Positions 1 through 13,498 of a stretch of DNA of 64,000 nt are shown here, in pieces; positions within the stretch are counted from its first letter, which is position 1; each line of letters begins with the position of its first letter. The DNA is taken from assembly GCA_014871385.1 (NCBI GenBank), contig CM026421.1, positions 23,054,865 through 23,118,864 of the forward strand, read 5' to 3'. This DNA comes from Ceratodon purpureus. Its lineage: Eukaryota; Streptophyta; Bryopsida; Pseudoditrichales; Ditrichaceae. The notes under the pieces were generated by a model. The model did no database searches, was not told the origin of the DNA, and was given only the letters and a program-made list of their open reading frames with translations. A program made the translations under genes and the position numbers.

Positions 1-1
1 T

Positions 2-106
2 CAGAAGGTGTTCGAAGCGATGTCAGAGGGCATGCTGATCCAACCGCTGCTGCAATGTGTGCAAGGGTGGAATGGCGCTCCCGGCCCTTTCCCTCCTTCG
101 CAGTGA
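2..106 (+). CDS. Possible C-terminal end of a gene entering from the left (partial)
   Basis: The second plus frame is open from the window edge to a TGA at 104-106 and gives about 34 residues, starting [18 protein letters not shown] and ending in a Gly/Pro-rich tail ([10 protein letters not shown]). The composition looks coding rather than like the AT-rich DNA just after it, and the base content drops sharply behind the stop, as at the end of a coding exon. I do not recognise the family. It would be convergent with the minus-strand gene at 982-2954, and the roughly 870 bp between them would hold both 3' untranslated regions. The stretch is short, so an accidental open frame is possible. Confidence 0.35.
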   Translation, partial: QKVFEAMSEGMLIQPLLQCVQGWNGAPGPFPPSQ

Positions 107-981
107 GCACATTGCAATGGTCATACGGAGAAATCATTCAGGTCAAGAGTAGGAATTTTCTTAGTGACGTCGATTTTGCACGAGAGAGCCAATTCTTCAG
201 TCATGCGGAAATCAGAAAAATCCAAAATGGAATGTGTAAATAGTTGTATCACGTGCCATGATCAATGGTATGTTGGACAGAGGATTATTCAACATGATTC
301 AGTCCGCTTTGGGCAAAGCTCAAAGTTCAATAACAAATTCTTTGAACGCATTGTTCAATGTATATTTTTCCACACTCGTGTCAATTGTTTTACAAGTCCA
401 TTGATCTACAGTCATAAAATATTTGATCCAAAAATGCAATCTAAAGAAGCATACATTTAACCACCACAAAACGTTAAAATTGCAAGAGACAGATTCTGGA
501 CAACATACCTTTTCAATGTTGCATTAAAATCGCATTTACAGTCAATATATGTGCCTGCCCTCCAAAGCTTTGAAACACTTTAAAAAATCTGATTACTACC
601 ACTTAGTACTACTGGAAGTCACACTACGGTTCTCCAATCCACTTTCTTTACAGTGGTAAGGTAGAGAGATTCATAGAAATGAAAACTGGAAAAAACGTAG
701 GTTGCCAATCAAAGTCACCGGCAAAAAAATAGCACTCTCAATCTCTGTACTAAACCTCGAAGGAACTTCTCAAATTTTATCGTACTGCTAGCCGTGCAAC
801 TTGGACCACTGTGGAACCCGGGCTGAGCATACTACTCGGGCTGGATTCCACGAGAGCTTGCTGAATTCTATCCAAGTGCAAAGTCATCAAGTAATGACAG
901 TGGGGATTGTGACCATGTGATACGGAATCTTTGATACAGGATGGGCATTGAGTATATCTCCGAAGACTGCATTCAAAGGGC
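107..981. other. Gap between two convergent genes
   Basis: AT-rich sequence with only short chance reading frames. It probably holds the 3' untranslated regions of the partial gene at the left edge and of the minus-strand gene that ends at 982. No repeat or RNA gene was seen. Confidence 0.4.
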
Positions 982-2954
982 CTAATCATTGTCGATGTTG
1001 ATATCAATAATAGTTGGGTCGTTCTTGTCTTCCTTTGAAACGCCTCCCTTCGAAAAATCTTGCCGCGGTTGCCAGACCACACCCCTGCACCGTTGGCACA
1101 TCACCACTTGGTTTCGACCCCCCACGTAACGAGTCCCGCAATTAGGACAAGCTCCCTGAAGTCGATCACAGCATTCAACAGAATCAGAATGCAGTCAGAA
1201 CGATGCACGTATCAAACATATGAATTCCCTACACATTCCTCCCTCAATTTCATACGAAATCAAATGTAAAATACTCCCTTTTAAGGAGTCCAGAAATGCA
1301 CCTTGATGCATGATAAACCCTCATGAGGAATGCATGAAACTAACCTCAACAACCGCAGCCTTCGATAGTGTTCCTATAAGGAGAGGACCTGCAAAGGGCA
1401 GAAACCAAAGCGAGAAGAAGAAGATCCGGAAAGCCCACCCGGAAATAATAAACCATAGCAGAAGAAGAGACTGCACAGAGAGCACCACGCGAGCTGTCAG
1501 AAGACTACTATGATTGATCAAACGATGTTGTCTTATTTAAAAACACTTTACAAAATAAGGCGTATAAACTAGACCAATATATGCACATATGCATGCTGTA
1601 AGAATCTGGGCCTGCTAGGTCTATACGCAGAAAAAAGTACAACACTTTTAAATTAAATCCGGATCAGGCCCTTGACTTACCACAACAGTCTTGCCGAATG
1701 GAGTCTCCATGAAAGTAGTAACCTGTCTTCGATACTGAAAATCACAGCCGTATCCAAGTTCAGTCATCAGTAGACAAGCTAAATTTTAAGTGACACTAAC
1801 AGAAACAGTATTTCGTCTTTTCGGCATCAATTTGTCCACTAGAACTAGAGCAAAAGATCTGTAAGGATGAACGAAATAATTCAAGACATTGTGACGCATA
1901 GAGGTGATGACCACATACGGTAGGGAGCCTAAGCCGGAAATCTGCAGATGCGTTGCGAGCCTTCTGTCGAATCCCGAACTGCCTGTCCACATTTTGAGCC
2001 TGATCAATCGCATATTCTTTTGCCTTCTGGGCCTTCTCTGTAACACGGTACTGCCGGTCCCACTTTCCCAATTGTTTCTTGAAATCATATGCAAACTCTT
2101 CAAACTTCAAGTTGGCAGACTTTGCTGCTCGCTGAGCCTGTGGCAAAATTTGCATAGACTCAGACACTCTCGCCCTCACTCATCAAACCAACAAACAGTT
2201 CCATAGGATTCCAAATAGAAAACAGGCCCTTAACAACTTGAAGACTACAGATAATGTCCCATCACTAGTCCCGGAATCAAGCATAGGGATTTCACTGAAC
2301 TCTACCAGCCATTTGCTTCTCTCTAATCGCTTATGCTGCTCTAGAGTTCCAATACCTCGTCATATAGAAAAAGCACTTTCGGTGTATAACAAAACTGGAG
2401 TAAGTCATGTATACGTATCCCATGCTACCAACATACAATCCTGTGACAGAAGAAATGGAACAATTGCCAACATACGTCGGTGATAATACGAGAATTTACA
2501 TTAAAACATAATTTTAATTAATTGTGAGACTGAGGAATTTGGTGCTTGATATGGAATAAGGTGAAGAAGCGAAGGCAGAACAGTCTACAAAGAAAGACCA
2601 AACTAGAGTAGGCATCCATACCTTGCCCTGCACATCATTCTTCTCATTAAACTCGACAGTCTTGCGCTTGACGTCCTCAAAAACCTCGCCAGCTTTCCGA
2701 CGTGCCTGTTGCGCCATCCGTCCAAACTGATCATCAAATCCCCTACCCGAAGCTTCACATCTCGTCACCCGCCGCACTCTAACACCAACAAATTGCCTTC
2801 TAGGGCTGTTAACTCTCCACACACTACGCGAAATGTACGTCGACGTTGGCCCACTCCCGTCTGCACCTCCCCATCCCGAAGATCTCCCCAATCCCCCCCT
2901 CTGCTGCGCCGTCACCGCACTCGCTTGCGCCACGGCTGCCACCACCGTCGTCAT
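982..2954 (-). CDS. Probable plastid protein with hydrophobic hairpin and C-terminal zinc ribbon (5 exons)
   Basis: Exons read on the minus strand are 2954-2622, 2137-1919, 1734-1681, 1470-1345 and 1155-982; every intron is GT-AG and every junction is in phase 0, giving about 301 aa. Residues 1 to about 60 are rich in Ala, Ser, Thr, Gly and Arg with few acids, as in a chloroplast transit peptide. About 85-175 is charged and helical (starting GRMAQQARRKAGEVFEDVKR). About 203-235 is strongly hydrophobic (starting SLLLLWFIISGWAFR), enough for one or two membrane passes. The C-terminus has two CxxC pairs (Cys 247/250 and 264/267) 13 residues apart, a zinc-ribbon arrangement. The start is the ATG at 2954, because the frame further upstream has no ATG and is acidic. 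It resembles unnamed plant membrane proteins with such a tail, but I cannot name it; plastid location is an inference. Confidence 0.75.
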
Positions 2955-4565
2955 GGCCCTCTGCCACCCAAAAAAATCCCAAAAATCACAAACCCACTCT
3001 TCAGCTGCCGGAATCCCAGCCCTCACTAAACCACAACCTCCCCAACTTCATTTCCACCACCTACAAACAACCCCCCACTTCCCCTGCCTCTCTTCAACAA
3101 AAACCTCAACCATCACATAACTCAATTCCTTCCTCTCCAAAATCCTCCTCACAACAGAATATACACAGCTGCATGCTCTGCTTCAAACCCAACGCATTCC
3201 TCAAAAAAATTATAACCTAGACACAATTAAACCTCACAAAAATCTCCCCAAATCTCTTCACCCACGAGGAACCCTAAAATCCTCCCCACGAATAAACCCA
3301 CATGTACTCAAAGGAAATCATGGAAGTGAATTGCAGGGAAGCCATTCAAATGAGGAAGAGAAATCAAACGCAAGTGCAAATGGCTGTTGAGTAGAACAAA
3401 ACAAGTGCCCACCTCTTCGCTTGAAACGCTCCACCAGCACGAGCTCCACTTCAGCTTGCTTTCTGTGATGATTTCTCCAGCTTGCGCCTCGAATCTGCAG
3501 CTCGGTGTTCCAGGTACAAGATGCGAGGTGCAGCAATCGAACTAAGCTACTGGGCTTCGGAAAAACTGGGGCCCAAGTCACAAATGGTTCGCTGCTCTCG
3601 CTTCGGGGCGTCACCAACGGGTTCGTCCGATGGTCGCCGTCCGAGAAAATGAAAATTGAGCAGGGGAGGGATTCCGACCAGTGGACGGGAATTTCCTACT
3701 GCCGGACGGCGCGTGTTAGCGTGTGCCAGTCGTGGCCCAATGAAGAGGTGGAGGTGGATTCTGGTGGCTGGGCTCCGCTGTCTCCTTCTCTCTCGGACAC
3801 TCCGGTGACATCAGCAATGATCTTGAACAATTAATCTCGTGTGCTTAGGGAGCTTCTTAGTGTTGGAAGGTTGGATCATTCTTTTTTTAATGGTGACAAA
3901 ATCGAGTGTGAAATGCAAAGCTTGATCCAGAGTTGTAGGTTTATTCACTTTGAGATTAAATTTGTTTTTGAGCTGAGAGGTTGATTTGATTGTGGTTTGA
4001 TTCATTTTTTGAGCTGGGAGGTTGGTTTAATTGCGGTTTGACGTGTAGAGAGGTGATTGGAGTGAGGCGTTCAAGCACATATTTGAGGTGGAGATGGAGG
4101 ATGTGTTTACAAGTGTCTGCTTTGGAGAGTTTCTGCTTTGGAGAGTTTCTGCTTTTTCGGAAGAATTGAATCTGTTGTTTTCGAAAAGACTTTTAATGTG
4201 GAAGTCTAGTTGGGTGACACTAGACTACTAGGCCTTGTGGTGTTGCAGGTCAGTCCGCTTGATAGTGGTTTTCATTTGGACAGGAATGGGTGATGGGGAT
4301 TGGAAGTGTGGATGGCTTCAAATGAGATGAGAGTAGAAGCTCAGTCAGTTTACTGCTTGTTTGGTAGCACTCACACACATTGCGGTGTTTTGCTTTCGCA
4401 ATTGACTATGATACATCCAAAAAATTGGTGGAATCTACAGACTATAGATACTGTTTCAGAGCTTTTACTATGGATAGGCTCGAATATAACACACTCCTTC
4501 TATCAAAATTGTTGGACGTTACAAGGAAAAAAGAAATCCACGAAGGCATAATGGGTACTTAGGTT
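2955..4565. other. Promoter side of the zinc-ribbon gene and 3' side of the PPR-CBS gene
   Basis: Bases 2960-3300 are very pyrimidine-rich on the plus strand, as in many plant 5' leaders, and contain AACCCTAA close to 3275. Bases 3400-3830 are richer in GC and open in both directions, but the longest frames there (3318-3617 minus, 3505-3834 plus) lack a convincing ATG or family match. A short tandem repeat based on GTTTCTGCTTTGGAGA lies near 4125-4160. No gene is called here. Confidence 0.4.
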
Positions 4566-7500
4566 TCAGGTGCTTAAGGATTCTCCTTCGGAATCTTGTG
4601 CTGTATCATCTACCTCAAGAGTGAAAGGCAGAGCATGGGACGCACTGAAAGTTGCCTCCCGTGTCAAGAACCCCAGCACTCGTTCGCCCTGGACCTCATC
4701 TTTCTTTAAGGAGTACCCCGTGCGATCGTTGATAACCATCAGCAGCTTTGTGTTGGGCTGCAAGAGCATGGTGATAGCTTTGGACACTGGAGTTGAACTG
4801 GTCACAGAATGTGGCGGCTCTCTCATGATGTCTCCTACACGAGCTGTCATCTGCGTTGCCCATACAAACATTCCATGTAAGTGCTCCAAAAAAAGGAAGT
4901 GAAACAACCAACAATCGGGTCATCTCGGAAGGTAGAAGAAAATCAGATCGAGAAAGTGGGGATGAGAAAGTAGATCGTTTTACCTCTTTGCAATCTGCTG
5001 CGTAGGCAACACCGACACAAGAGCCTCGTTCATCAACGACAGGAATGCCGTCATTTTGAAAGAATCTCATCACCACTTTACCAACTTCATCATCTACTGA
5101 AAGAGGTCTAATTTCCTCGAATGGGATCATCAAGTTATCCACCATGTCATGCTGTGATACCTGCACGTCACGAGAAAGAAAGAAGACCTTGTTAAGAATT
5201 TTCGAAACATTGCTTTGAAGAGAAACCGGAGGAAACTTTAGCACACTCAGTACTCTGACCTGGTTCTAGACTAAGCAATCTTCATTACAACATCATGTGC
5301 ACACATAGCGGTGAACAAGAACCTCAAAAAAAACTCACCCCTGGCTTCAGCTTGTAGGGGCTGAAAATATCCTCACTGAACCTGGTTAGGGCCTGCAAGC
5401 GAACAACAGCCTGGCAACAGTGTCACCCCCATCAGGTTTTCTTTTTTCCTTGACCCCCTCTCTAGAACATTTAACATGTGTAAAAATTTAACAATTCCCA
5501 TTTGCTGATCGGATGTATTTTGGAAACCAACATTAAAAGCTTCATTTATAAATTCAAACAACAAGATAATGATATATACCAAGAAATGTGAGAGACATGC
5601 ATTCATGAAAAGCGTTATGAAATGGAATCATACTACTAACCATGTAAGCACGCTTGCTCAAAGGAATACCCTTCTTCAAACCGATCATATTCTTTAACGT
5701 CTTTTTCGCTTCACCCAACTGCAGCCACAATGCAAACAGAAATCCCATGAATTATGATCCAAATTTTCACTGCTATAAGTGACAATCAGGGAAAAGAGGC
5801 AAATACGATAAGATAACGAATTACCAAAATGCTCCACGAACTAGAGCCTACCTTGCCAGAAACTACAGCAGCCTCTATGTAAAGCTCATCTGCTTCAGCA
5901 CGATCTTCTGCCCATACATGACCTCCCGCTTCAGCTACCATTCGTGTACGAAGTGATCCCACAGATTCTAGGTCCCCTCTTTCAGCAAATGCTCTCATCA
6001 GTGATAAGAACACATGAGCTCGTGGCTTGAACTGCCCATCTTGCTTTGCACTACTTTGCATCTCATCCATGTATGTAAGTCCTTCTGGAATCATAGACGT
6101 CATTGCCAGAAATAATCCCTCAGCTTTAGAATGTCAAATTCTTAGTATAGGCACAGTAAATATAGTTTGCGGAAATAGAGTTCAAACCTGAATTCTGCTA
6201 ATTAACTGGCAAAGCAAAGCGAAGTGGAAGAGGAAAAAAACAATGAGAAGTATAAGACTCTTGCCTGAAACATACAGACTTTAATCTAGGCTCATGTTCC
6301 ATTAGACGCAACATAGAAGTAAATGCAAAAGACTCACGTTGAGGTGATCCCGCTGCAATGCAGGCATCAACAATTGCAGTGTAGGCAACTCGATCTAGGA
6401 CACAAGTTGGAGTTGATTTCATTTCAGCTACCATGTCGCATATACCTTGCAAATCCCTTGCATCGGCTAGCCCCTGACAGAGTAAATTGATTAGCTCGCT
6501 TTAAAAATAAAAATAAAAATCTTCTATGATGACTTGTAACGATCACAAGATGCATAATCACACTATTTTAAAGTTGTGCCTCATCAGCGACGCAGCTTGA
6601 ACAACTTGTACTGTTTTGTGGTTGAGAGCGCACACTACAGAACTGGAAATCTAGCTAACCACGTATACGCGTGCAAGAAATCGTTGGACCAGTAAACCAT
6701 ATTGAACACGACATTCCAAACATCAAATCAAACCTAGAGAGGCTACAGTAAGGTAGAGAAATGATACCCGTAAAAGTGTTGTGTATGTCACGACATCCGG
6801 CAGCAACCTTGACGTATTTAGCCTCTTAGCTTCTTCCTGCTCCAATATTTACGCATAGAGACCTCAGGTATTGATAACAATGAACGAATCCAAAGGCTAG
6901 GAAGAATACTTGCAAGAAAAAGGCAGCTTCATTGCATAAGAATCCAAGTTCTGTTCTAACGCAAAGCACCATAAGTTTCAATAACTAACGACAGCTCAGC
7001 CAATATCGACATCCACAGACCAGATGACGACGATTCAATCTAGAGACGAATACGAACCTTCATAGCTGACAGTAGTTTTAGAGCCCTTTTGAGATCACCA
7101 CCACGCACACATGCTAATATAAGGGAGTTAAAGGTGACCCTCTGCGGCTGCAGATTATGTGAACGCATCTCATCCATTAGCTTCAATGCCTCGAGTGGAT
7201 TATCTGACCGTGAGTAACCCTGCCAGAATACAGTGAATATAAGTCATTTTTCTACACAAAGCTGCCAGCTTGACATGCATGAAATTACAAATAATAAAAA
7301 CTATAACCACTTCCAATAAAAACTAACAATCATATATACTTTAAGTTCACTGCCAAAATACAAGCATCTTAATAATCTTCCAAAGTCAAACGCCAAAAAG
7401 AGGTAATAAAAGGAGCACCTTAATGAGCAAATTAAATGTAAGAGTAGTGAGGCCTGTTTTCCTCACTGAAGATCTATATCGCAGCAGTACACCTCTAGCT

Positions 7501-9290
7501 CGGAGTGCATCCCCTGAAAAAATGACGTAAATATTCCTCATCAGGATCAGACTGTTCTCCAACCGAAACACCTTGGGTCATCATGAGTGTGTTACGATGT
7601 TCAGATTATGCCAAGAGAATGATCAATTAGAAATCACGTAGGCCTGTCTGTAATGCAATTAACGGGAATATGGCATGCCAGAGTCAAGGAACCGACCTGC
7701 ATGGGCACATGCATTGACTAATGTATGAAGATGAACATCTGTCAGCTCCACATGCCGTCCTGGAGCTTTCCCTGACTCCAGAGCTTCTACAAGGTCGAAT
7801 GCATCGTCTAGCCTTCGTGCCTCCCCCAAACCCTGTAAGAAGTTGTCTGCTTGTAAGCGTCCACCTTCAACAAGGAAGCTATATGACATGATTCACAAAA
7901 AGGTTTCATCGGCCAAAAAACTGTACAATTTGAGCTTCGACAGAATCTACTGTGTCCTTCTTTAATCAGGATTGCACAATCTGCAATTTAGAACACACAC
8001 CATAAAGTTGAACGTGCATAATGTCTTTCTGAAATTAATTTAGATTCCCTACCTTCAAAAGTGTCCCATATGTAACATTATCCACGCCACAACCATCAGG
8101 TTTCACCATTTCGTCATAGAGTGCTAAAGCCCGGTCAATATCCTTACATGCAACACACGCCATTACGGCTGCATTCATGATGATGTGATTCAGCTTGCCA
8201 TGCTCTTGCTTTGCTTTCTCTAATTCCTCAAAAACCTGGCATGCAGGAGTATGAAATAGAAATTATGATCCAAGGCAAATCCTACCACATATGTTTACTT
8301 ACAATTCAAAGCCCTATGAATTCTCCACGAAGTTAACATCCCGAGAAGCCTTTCTTTACTGCCGAAACAGGCACGTCTGCAAATATATTCATGTAAAAAA
8401 CAGCCTCAAAATGGTCGCAGAGAACCTCGTACTCGAACACACTCAGCTGAGCCCAGATATATTACCAGATCAAGCTGATGTCGTTTGCTCAGTTCCATAA
8501 TCCTCCGCGTCAACTCCCGCAACTTAAATTCCTTCTTTCTCCAAAATGGAAATTGTTTCTCATCCTCGTTAACATCAGCACTAACCGATTCCCCTGGAAA
8601 CTGCTCACGTCCCATTATCTCCAACTCTTTCCTCTTTCTCACCTGCACGCCACGTGAAACATGTGAACAACATCATTTCCGTTGCATCCCACTCGGACAA
8701 TTTGCAGGATAACAATACAAAATAACCGCGATCCACAATTCAGATCGCTCTGGCACAAAACATAAAAGGATAATGAATCAGTACACACGAGGAGATCTCA
8801 ACAACTCCAAACCTGAGCAAGAAGCTCCAGCTGCGTTTCATACGGCTTGACCTCCTTCGGCGGCTTACGTCGCCTCCTCGGACTCCTGGGTGGGCTTGAA
8901 AGGCTAGGAGTGTTCGAAACACTAGGCGGGCTTGTTGAAGTGCTCGGCATGTCAGGAACAACATCCCCCCAATCACCTGCCACATCGCAACCATCCCAAA
9001 ACACTCAAATTCCACTCAAATTCTCACCCTCACAAAACAACCGAATCCCAAACTCCGATCAAAATCCTAACCTCACCAATAAACAAAATTCACATAACCC
9101 TCCACATAAACCACACAAAAAAAACACAATCCTTCACATAACACACTCAGTTCGGGCTCAAACCGGTGCTAATGGAGTACGTCGCGCGAGGCCGAACGGA
9201 CTGCGCCCTCTGAGGCGTCGACGTCGAAATGGAGGGCGTCCTCACATTCCACGAGCTGTAAAACCTCGAAGCCATCATCGCTGCGGCCAT
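4566..9290 (-). CDS. Pentatricopeptide-repeat protein with C-terminal CBS region (CBSPPR1-like, 14 exons)
   Basis: Exons on the minus strand: 9290-9164, 8976-8813, 8642-8466, 8235-8053, 7832-7697, 7513-7419, 7219-7058, 6836-6768, 6473-6338, 6123-5852, 5718-5641, 5392-5339, 5160-4984, 4850-4566. They join in frame to about 704 aa. The N-terminus (MAAAMMASRFYSSWNVRTPS) is basic and Ser-rich like an organelle-targeting peptide. Degenerate PPR motifs run through the middle, for example VTFNSLILACVRGGDLKRAL, VTYTTLL and VAYTAIVDACIAAG. The last two exons form a CBS-type pair (FQNDGIPVVDERGSCVGVAY, then VGDIMREPP). PPR plus CBS in this order matches Arabidopsis At5g10690 (about 580 aa); this protein is longer, mainly at the N-terminus. 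PPR tracts bind RNA in plastids or mitochondria and CBS pairs usually bind adenosine ligands, so RNA binding under nucleotide control is plausible but inferred. The exon 9/10 junction (6338/6123) and the GTTTGA donor of exon 1 are the least certain. Confidence 0.85.
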
Positions 9291-9375
9291 GGCTTCAACT
9301 GAATCGCTCACAAAAATCCGCAAAACTTCACTTCACTACATAAACCCACCAGTGTCCGAACCCCAATCAGTCCCC

Positions 9376-9384
9376 AAACCCTAA
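9376..9384 (+). promoter_or_regulatory. Telo-box-like AAACCCTAA upstream of the PPR-CBS gene
   Basis: The motif AAACCCTAA lies about 85 bp upstream of the PPR-CBS start codon (the gene runs on the minus strand), in a CCA/CAA-rich leader-like stretch. Telo-boxes are frequent in promoters of plant genes for translation and organelle gene expression. That it works here is an inference. Confidence 0.35.
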
Positions 9385-12300
9385 ACCCAAACGCACAATC
9401 CTCCCGAACTATCCCCACACTCCACCATCACTCCACAAACCTCCCCATCCCATCCCAAATTTGCAACTGAACCTCAAACTGCACCGCAAAACGACCTCCC
9501 TCCACCTCATACCATCGCTTTTTTTCGTGATTTTGACTGGGATTCAGCACCGCTAGCTGGAAGGGCGTCTCGTGCCCCGAACGGAGAGCAAATCACACTC
9601 CGTTTTGCGATTTGCGAAGCGTGCTCGCTGTGTGGCAGCGTCGCATCCTCTGTCTCCTGAAGCGGAAAAGCGGATAATGGGTCCCCACCCAAAACTGTCA
9701 CTACCCCTAATCCACCATCATCTATGTTTAGGACTCATTTGACGTAGTCAAATCTACGAAGATGTCATTATTATCGGATATGGGTTCTGTGACGGTTTTG
9801 GATTGGCAACCTGACGCGAACACAAACGCATCGCTGCAGCTTACGGGAGTGATATCTAGCATTTATGAAGATTTGTGTTCTTGAGATCTAGGAATGCGGG
9901 GTGTGGTGGTCTGGGGTGCTTTGCGGGTTTTAAGAGGGCGGACAGAGTATGGAGGTATTTTAGTGGATGAATGCGTAATGAGGGGGTTATTTGCGACTAT
10001 TTTGGATGCATTGTGGTGGATGGATGAGGTTGCGAGTCCGAATCCATGAAATCTTGGGAGGTCCAATTGGGTGATAGATTAATTGGGTGGCGAAGTTCGT
10101 TGGACGGTTGAACGTTTCGTCGACTTTTCGTTGGACTAATCAACTGCGTTGGGTCGTGGTTCGTTCACTGCGGCACAAAAGTGGCTTTTGATTTTAGCGG
10201 GGTTGATGGTGGGGTCGCTCGAAAATAATGCATTAAAAAGAGAACAATGTGATTGGAAAATTATGAATGAAACTAAATAAAATACGATGAATATTCTATC
10301 CTGGTTTTACTACTTTCAGTCAGTTTGGATTATTTCTAGTGATTTGAAGTATAAGAAATGTAATCTAATTGAATAGTAACGTGAGGTATAAACCATGTGC
10401 TTTAATTTTAATTTTGATTTTTGGAATATTAAATCAAAATTAAATTTTTATAAAATCAAATCCTTATGAAATGAAATCTTTAGAAATTAGATTAATCTCA
10501 TATTTAAATGGAAATTAAACATGAAAATTTCAATTATGTGTTGTTGTCGTGGAATGATTGTATGAAATTTAGACTTATGAACCTTTAAAGATTAAATGAC
10601 TATAATTTTTTAATTTAAATTTTGCTTATTAATATTAACTTCATAAGATAAAACCTTTAAAATTTATATTAACTTTATGAAACAAATCCATTAAAATTAA
10701 AATTAAAGGTTTAATTTTAAAGGTTTAATTTCACAAGGATCTAATCCAAATAATCTATTGATTTAGATTATTTCATAAGGTTTATTTAAATGTGAGATTA
10801 TTTAATTAAGGCTATTTTAAAATGAAAAAAACTCCTCAAATGTCTCCCGCTTAGTTCTCCACCTTTCCCACCGTCGGTAGCTCAGACTCTCCGTTAGGTT
10901 TTCTGCCTCCAAGCCCATGTTCATGTCCTCCAACTACAAGAATTCCAGCACATTGATAGCAGACTGCTGCTCTCCACCACTGTGTCCACCATGCTCTAGC
11001 GCTAGTCGACCAACAACTTCTCTTTCTGGATGGAGATTAGTATCTCAATAGCAATTCTTCAATTTCTTGAAAATATATGATAGCACATCATAAACCAGCG
11101 TCAACGTCAGTAGTAGGAAGGTGTTTTATAGCCACTCATTAATGCATATCAAATCTCCAATTTATTAAAAAATAAATTGTTAATTTATACCATGTCATTG
11201 TAAACTCGTGAATTCCATTATTCTTCTTAAAAGTAAAAAGATCGTATACAAATAAGAAATTTAGTTTCCCTAGTTTTGTTGCAGTAGTAATAAAAACACT
11301 ATACTCATCTGGAGCAGGTAATTTATTTGCATCACGAGATGGTATATCTTTGTTGGTGTCTTGCTCAACAAGCTAAACCTCAGAGTCTGCATCTTTTGCA
11401 TCTTCGCCGGGGACAGCCAAAGTGCTCAATTTTTTCAGATCACCGATCTCCGCCTCCATTACAATCGCCATCTCTGAACCTAAAAAGCAAAATAGCTAAA
11501 CCTAAAAAGCCAATAGCTAAAGAGAAACATAAAAAATACAACTACCAAGAACAAGATCTCCACTAGTTGACTCTCCACAAGGATCTCAACTAGTGGATGG
11601 TCACTCCACTCCCTCACAATAATCCTCTCAAAGGAAATTCTTGGAAGACGACGATCTCAATCCATTCTAAAAGAAGGAGTGAGATAACCGAGCTGAGAAG
11701 AAACCTTTATGAGTAGAGCATAAGGCAACGAGTATGATGATAAGAGAGCGACGAGCACGATGATGAGAGAGCGACTAAGCTTCGATGCCCTACTGCGCCG
11801 ACACATCTTTGGCATCATCGAAGGTTGATTCAGTCTTAGACTCATTCACATCACTCGACCTTCGATGATGTCTCAGACCTAGAGTTTGTATCTTTGACAA
11901 CATGTTTTATAAAGGTGTGTTGCTTACGTCTATAGAATTTGTTGTTGCTAATTGAGTTTAATTAGCAAATCTTATGTCAATTTTTTAATTTTATTTTCTG
12001 TTCTACAAAAGATATTTTATATTTTTCTTTTCTTTAAAATTATTTTTATTTTTGTTTTTATTAGGAAACAATATTGATGCACAAAATTAAAAGCCATAAT
12101 TTTATTGGTAGAGAAACTTTTCCTACAAATTTGTTGATCCAATTTTCACCAAAGAGTCCACTTTAGTAAAAGCCATATTTTGAAAATTGTTATGTTAAAC
12201 ATATTTGATGTGATAATACATCTTTTAATGGAATATATTATTGAATGTATATTATACACATGTATATTTTAGTGTTTTATTTCTTATGTATATGATGAAT

Positions 12301-12699
12301 TATATCACCTGTTAACTATATCCATTATAGCAATAACAATAATAATATGATAAACTTCAATTTTTTAATTCTATGATAGTATATTCTATTGTTTATTTTT
12401 GTAGGCTTTTTATTTCATCTACAGCCTTTTCTAATGTTGTGAGAATGATATATTAGTTAAATTCCATTCCATATACGCATTGGTAAAAGACACACAATAA
12501 TGACATAAAATTTACAAAAATAAGCCTTACAAAGAGTACCATCAACAACATAACTAATATAAACTCATTGTCTGAAAAAATTGTTCATCATGTTGTAATG
12601 ATATAAATAAAGAAGACATAAAAAAGAGAATTATAAAAGGAAATGTATTATTACATTTTAAAATTGAATTTATATAAATAACTAATATATAAATGTGTC

Positions 12700-12905
12700 T
12701 TCCAAATACAGTAACTAAAAAGAAAAAACAAACCCACAAAAAATAATAATTTTCCTTTAACTTGAGTGAATTAATTTGCTTTAGATAAAAAAGCTCAATT
12801 TTAATTATTTTACTTTGGAGGGCTTCTAGCTCTCTCATTGATCCAAATTAGTTTTAACATGTTTAAAATTCCCTCTTTGTATTTTATTATTAATATAGAT
12901 ATTTA
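12700..12905. repeat. Copy A of a dispersed direct repeat of about 205 bp
   Basis: Bases 12700-12905 match 13818-14028 in the same orientation. Shared segments include CCAAATTAGTTTTAACATG, GCTCAATTTTAATTATTT and a CTCTCTCATTG block. The two copies are about 80 per cent identical by eye with small indels. Spacing and size would fit the long terminal repeats of a miniature LTR element, but no TG...CA ends, primer-binding site or polypurine tract could be recognised. Confidence 0.55.
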
Positions 12906-13498
12906 AAATGAAACTGTACAATATCAATTCATGACTTTTTATACTTATAAATAAAACCAAAGATTAATTATAAATGAATTGAAAGTAAAAAGAAAATACT
13001 AGTTAAATGTATTTTTTTAACAATAATAATACATGTATTTATATTATGTATATATATATTATAGCTTGAACATATATATTTATTTTTTAAACTTTATTAA
13101 TTACTATAGAGTCGTTATCTGTTGCCATAGTAATATTATAACGGTTAACTTTATTAATTATAATAGATAGTCGGCGATCAGCCAACATTTTATAATCGTT
13201 GCCATAGTGATACTATTAATGTCTTTGATCCGTGGAATAAACCACATGTATGACATACTACACAAAGTTTCTTTCCCTACTCTGATCCGGTACTGCCTTT
13301 CCTCATTATTCATGTTCAATTTGTGGACAAATTATTCATGTCTAATTTTTCAAATTATCCATGTCCAATTTGTGGACAAATCAAGGTGTCATTGACCTAC
13401 ATCATTAGCAGTAGCCAAACGTATCGGAAAAAATCCATAACCGTTTCTGCCTCGCTGTTTCGTGCTAATTCCATCTTGCAAATTTTCCGAATATTAGT

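Noticed and set aside
3318..3834. Genes on either strand between the zinc-ribbon and PPR-CBS genes
   Set aside because: Both frames come from a GC-rich stretch, the plus one begins at GTG, and neither shows a domain or splice context.
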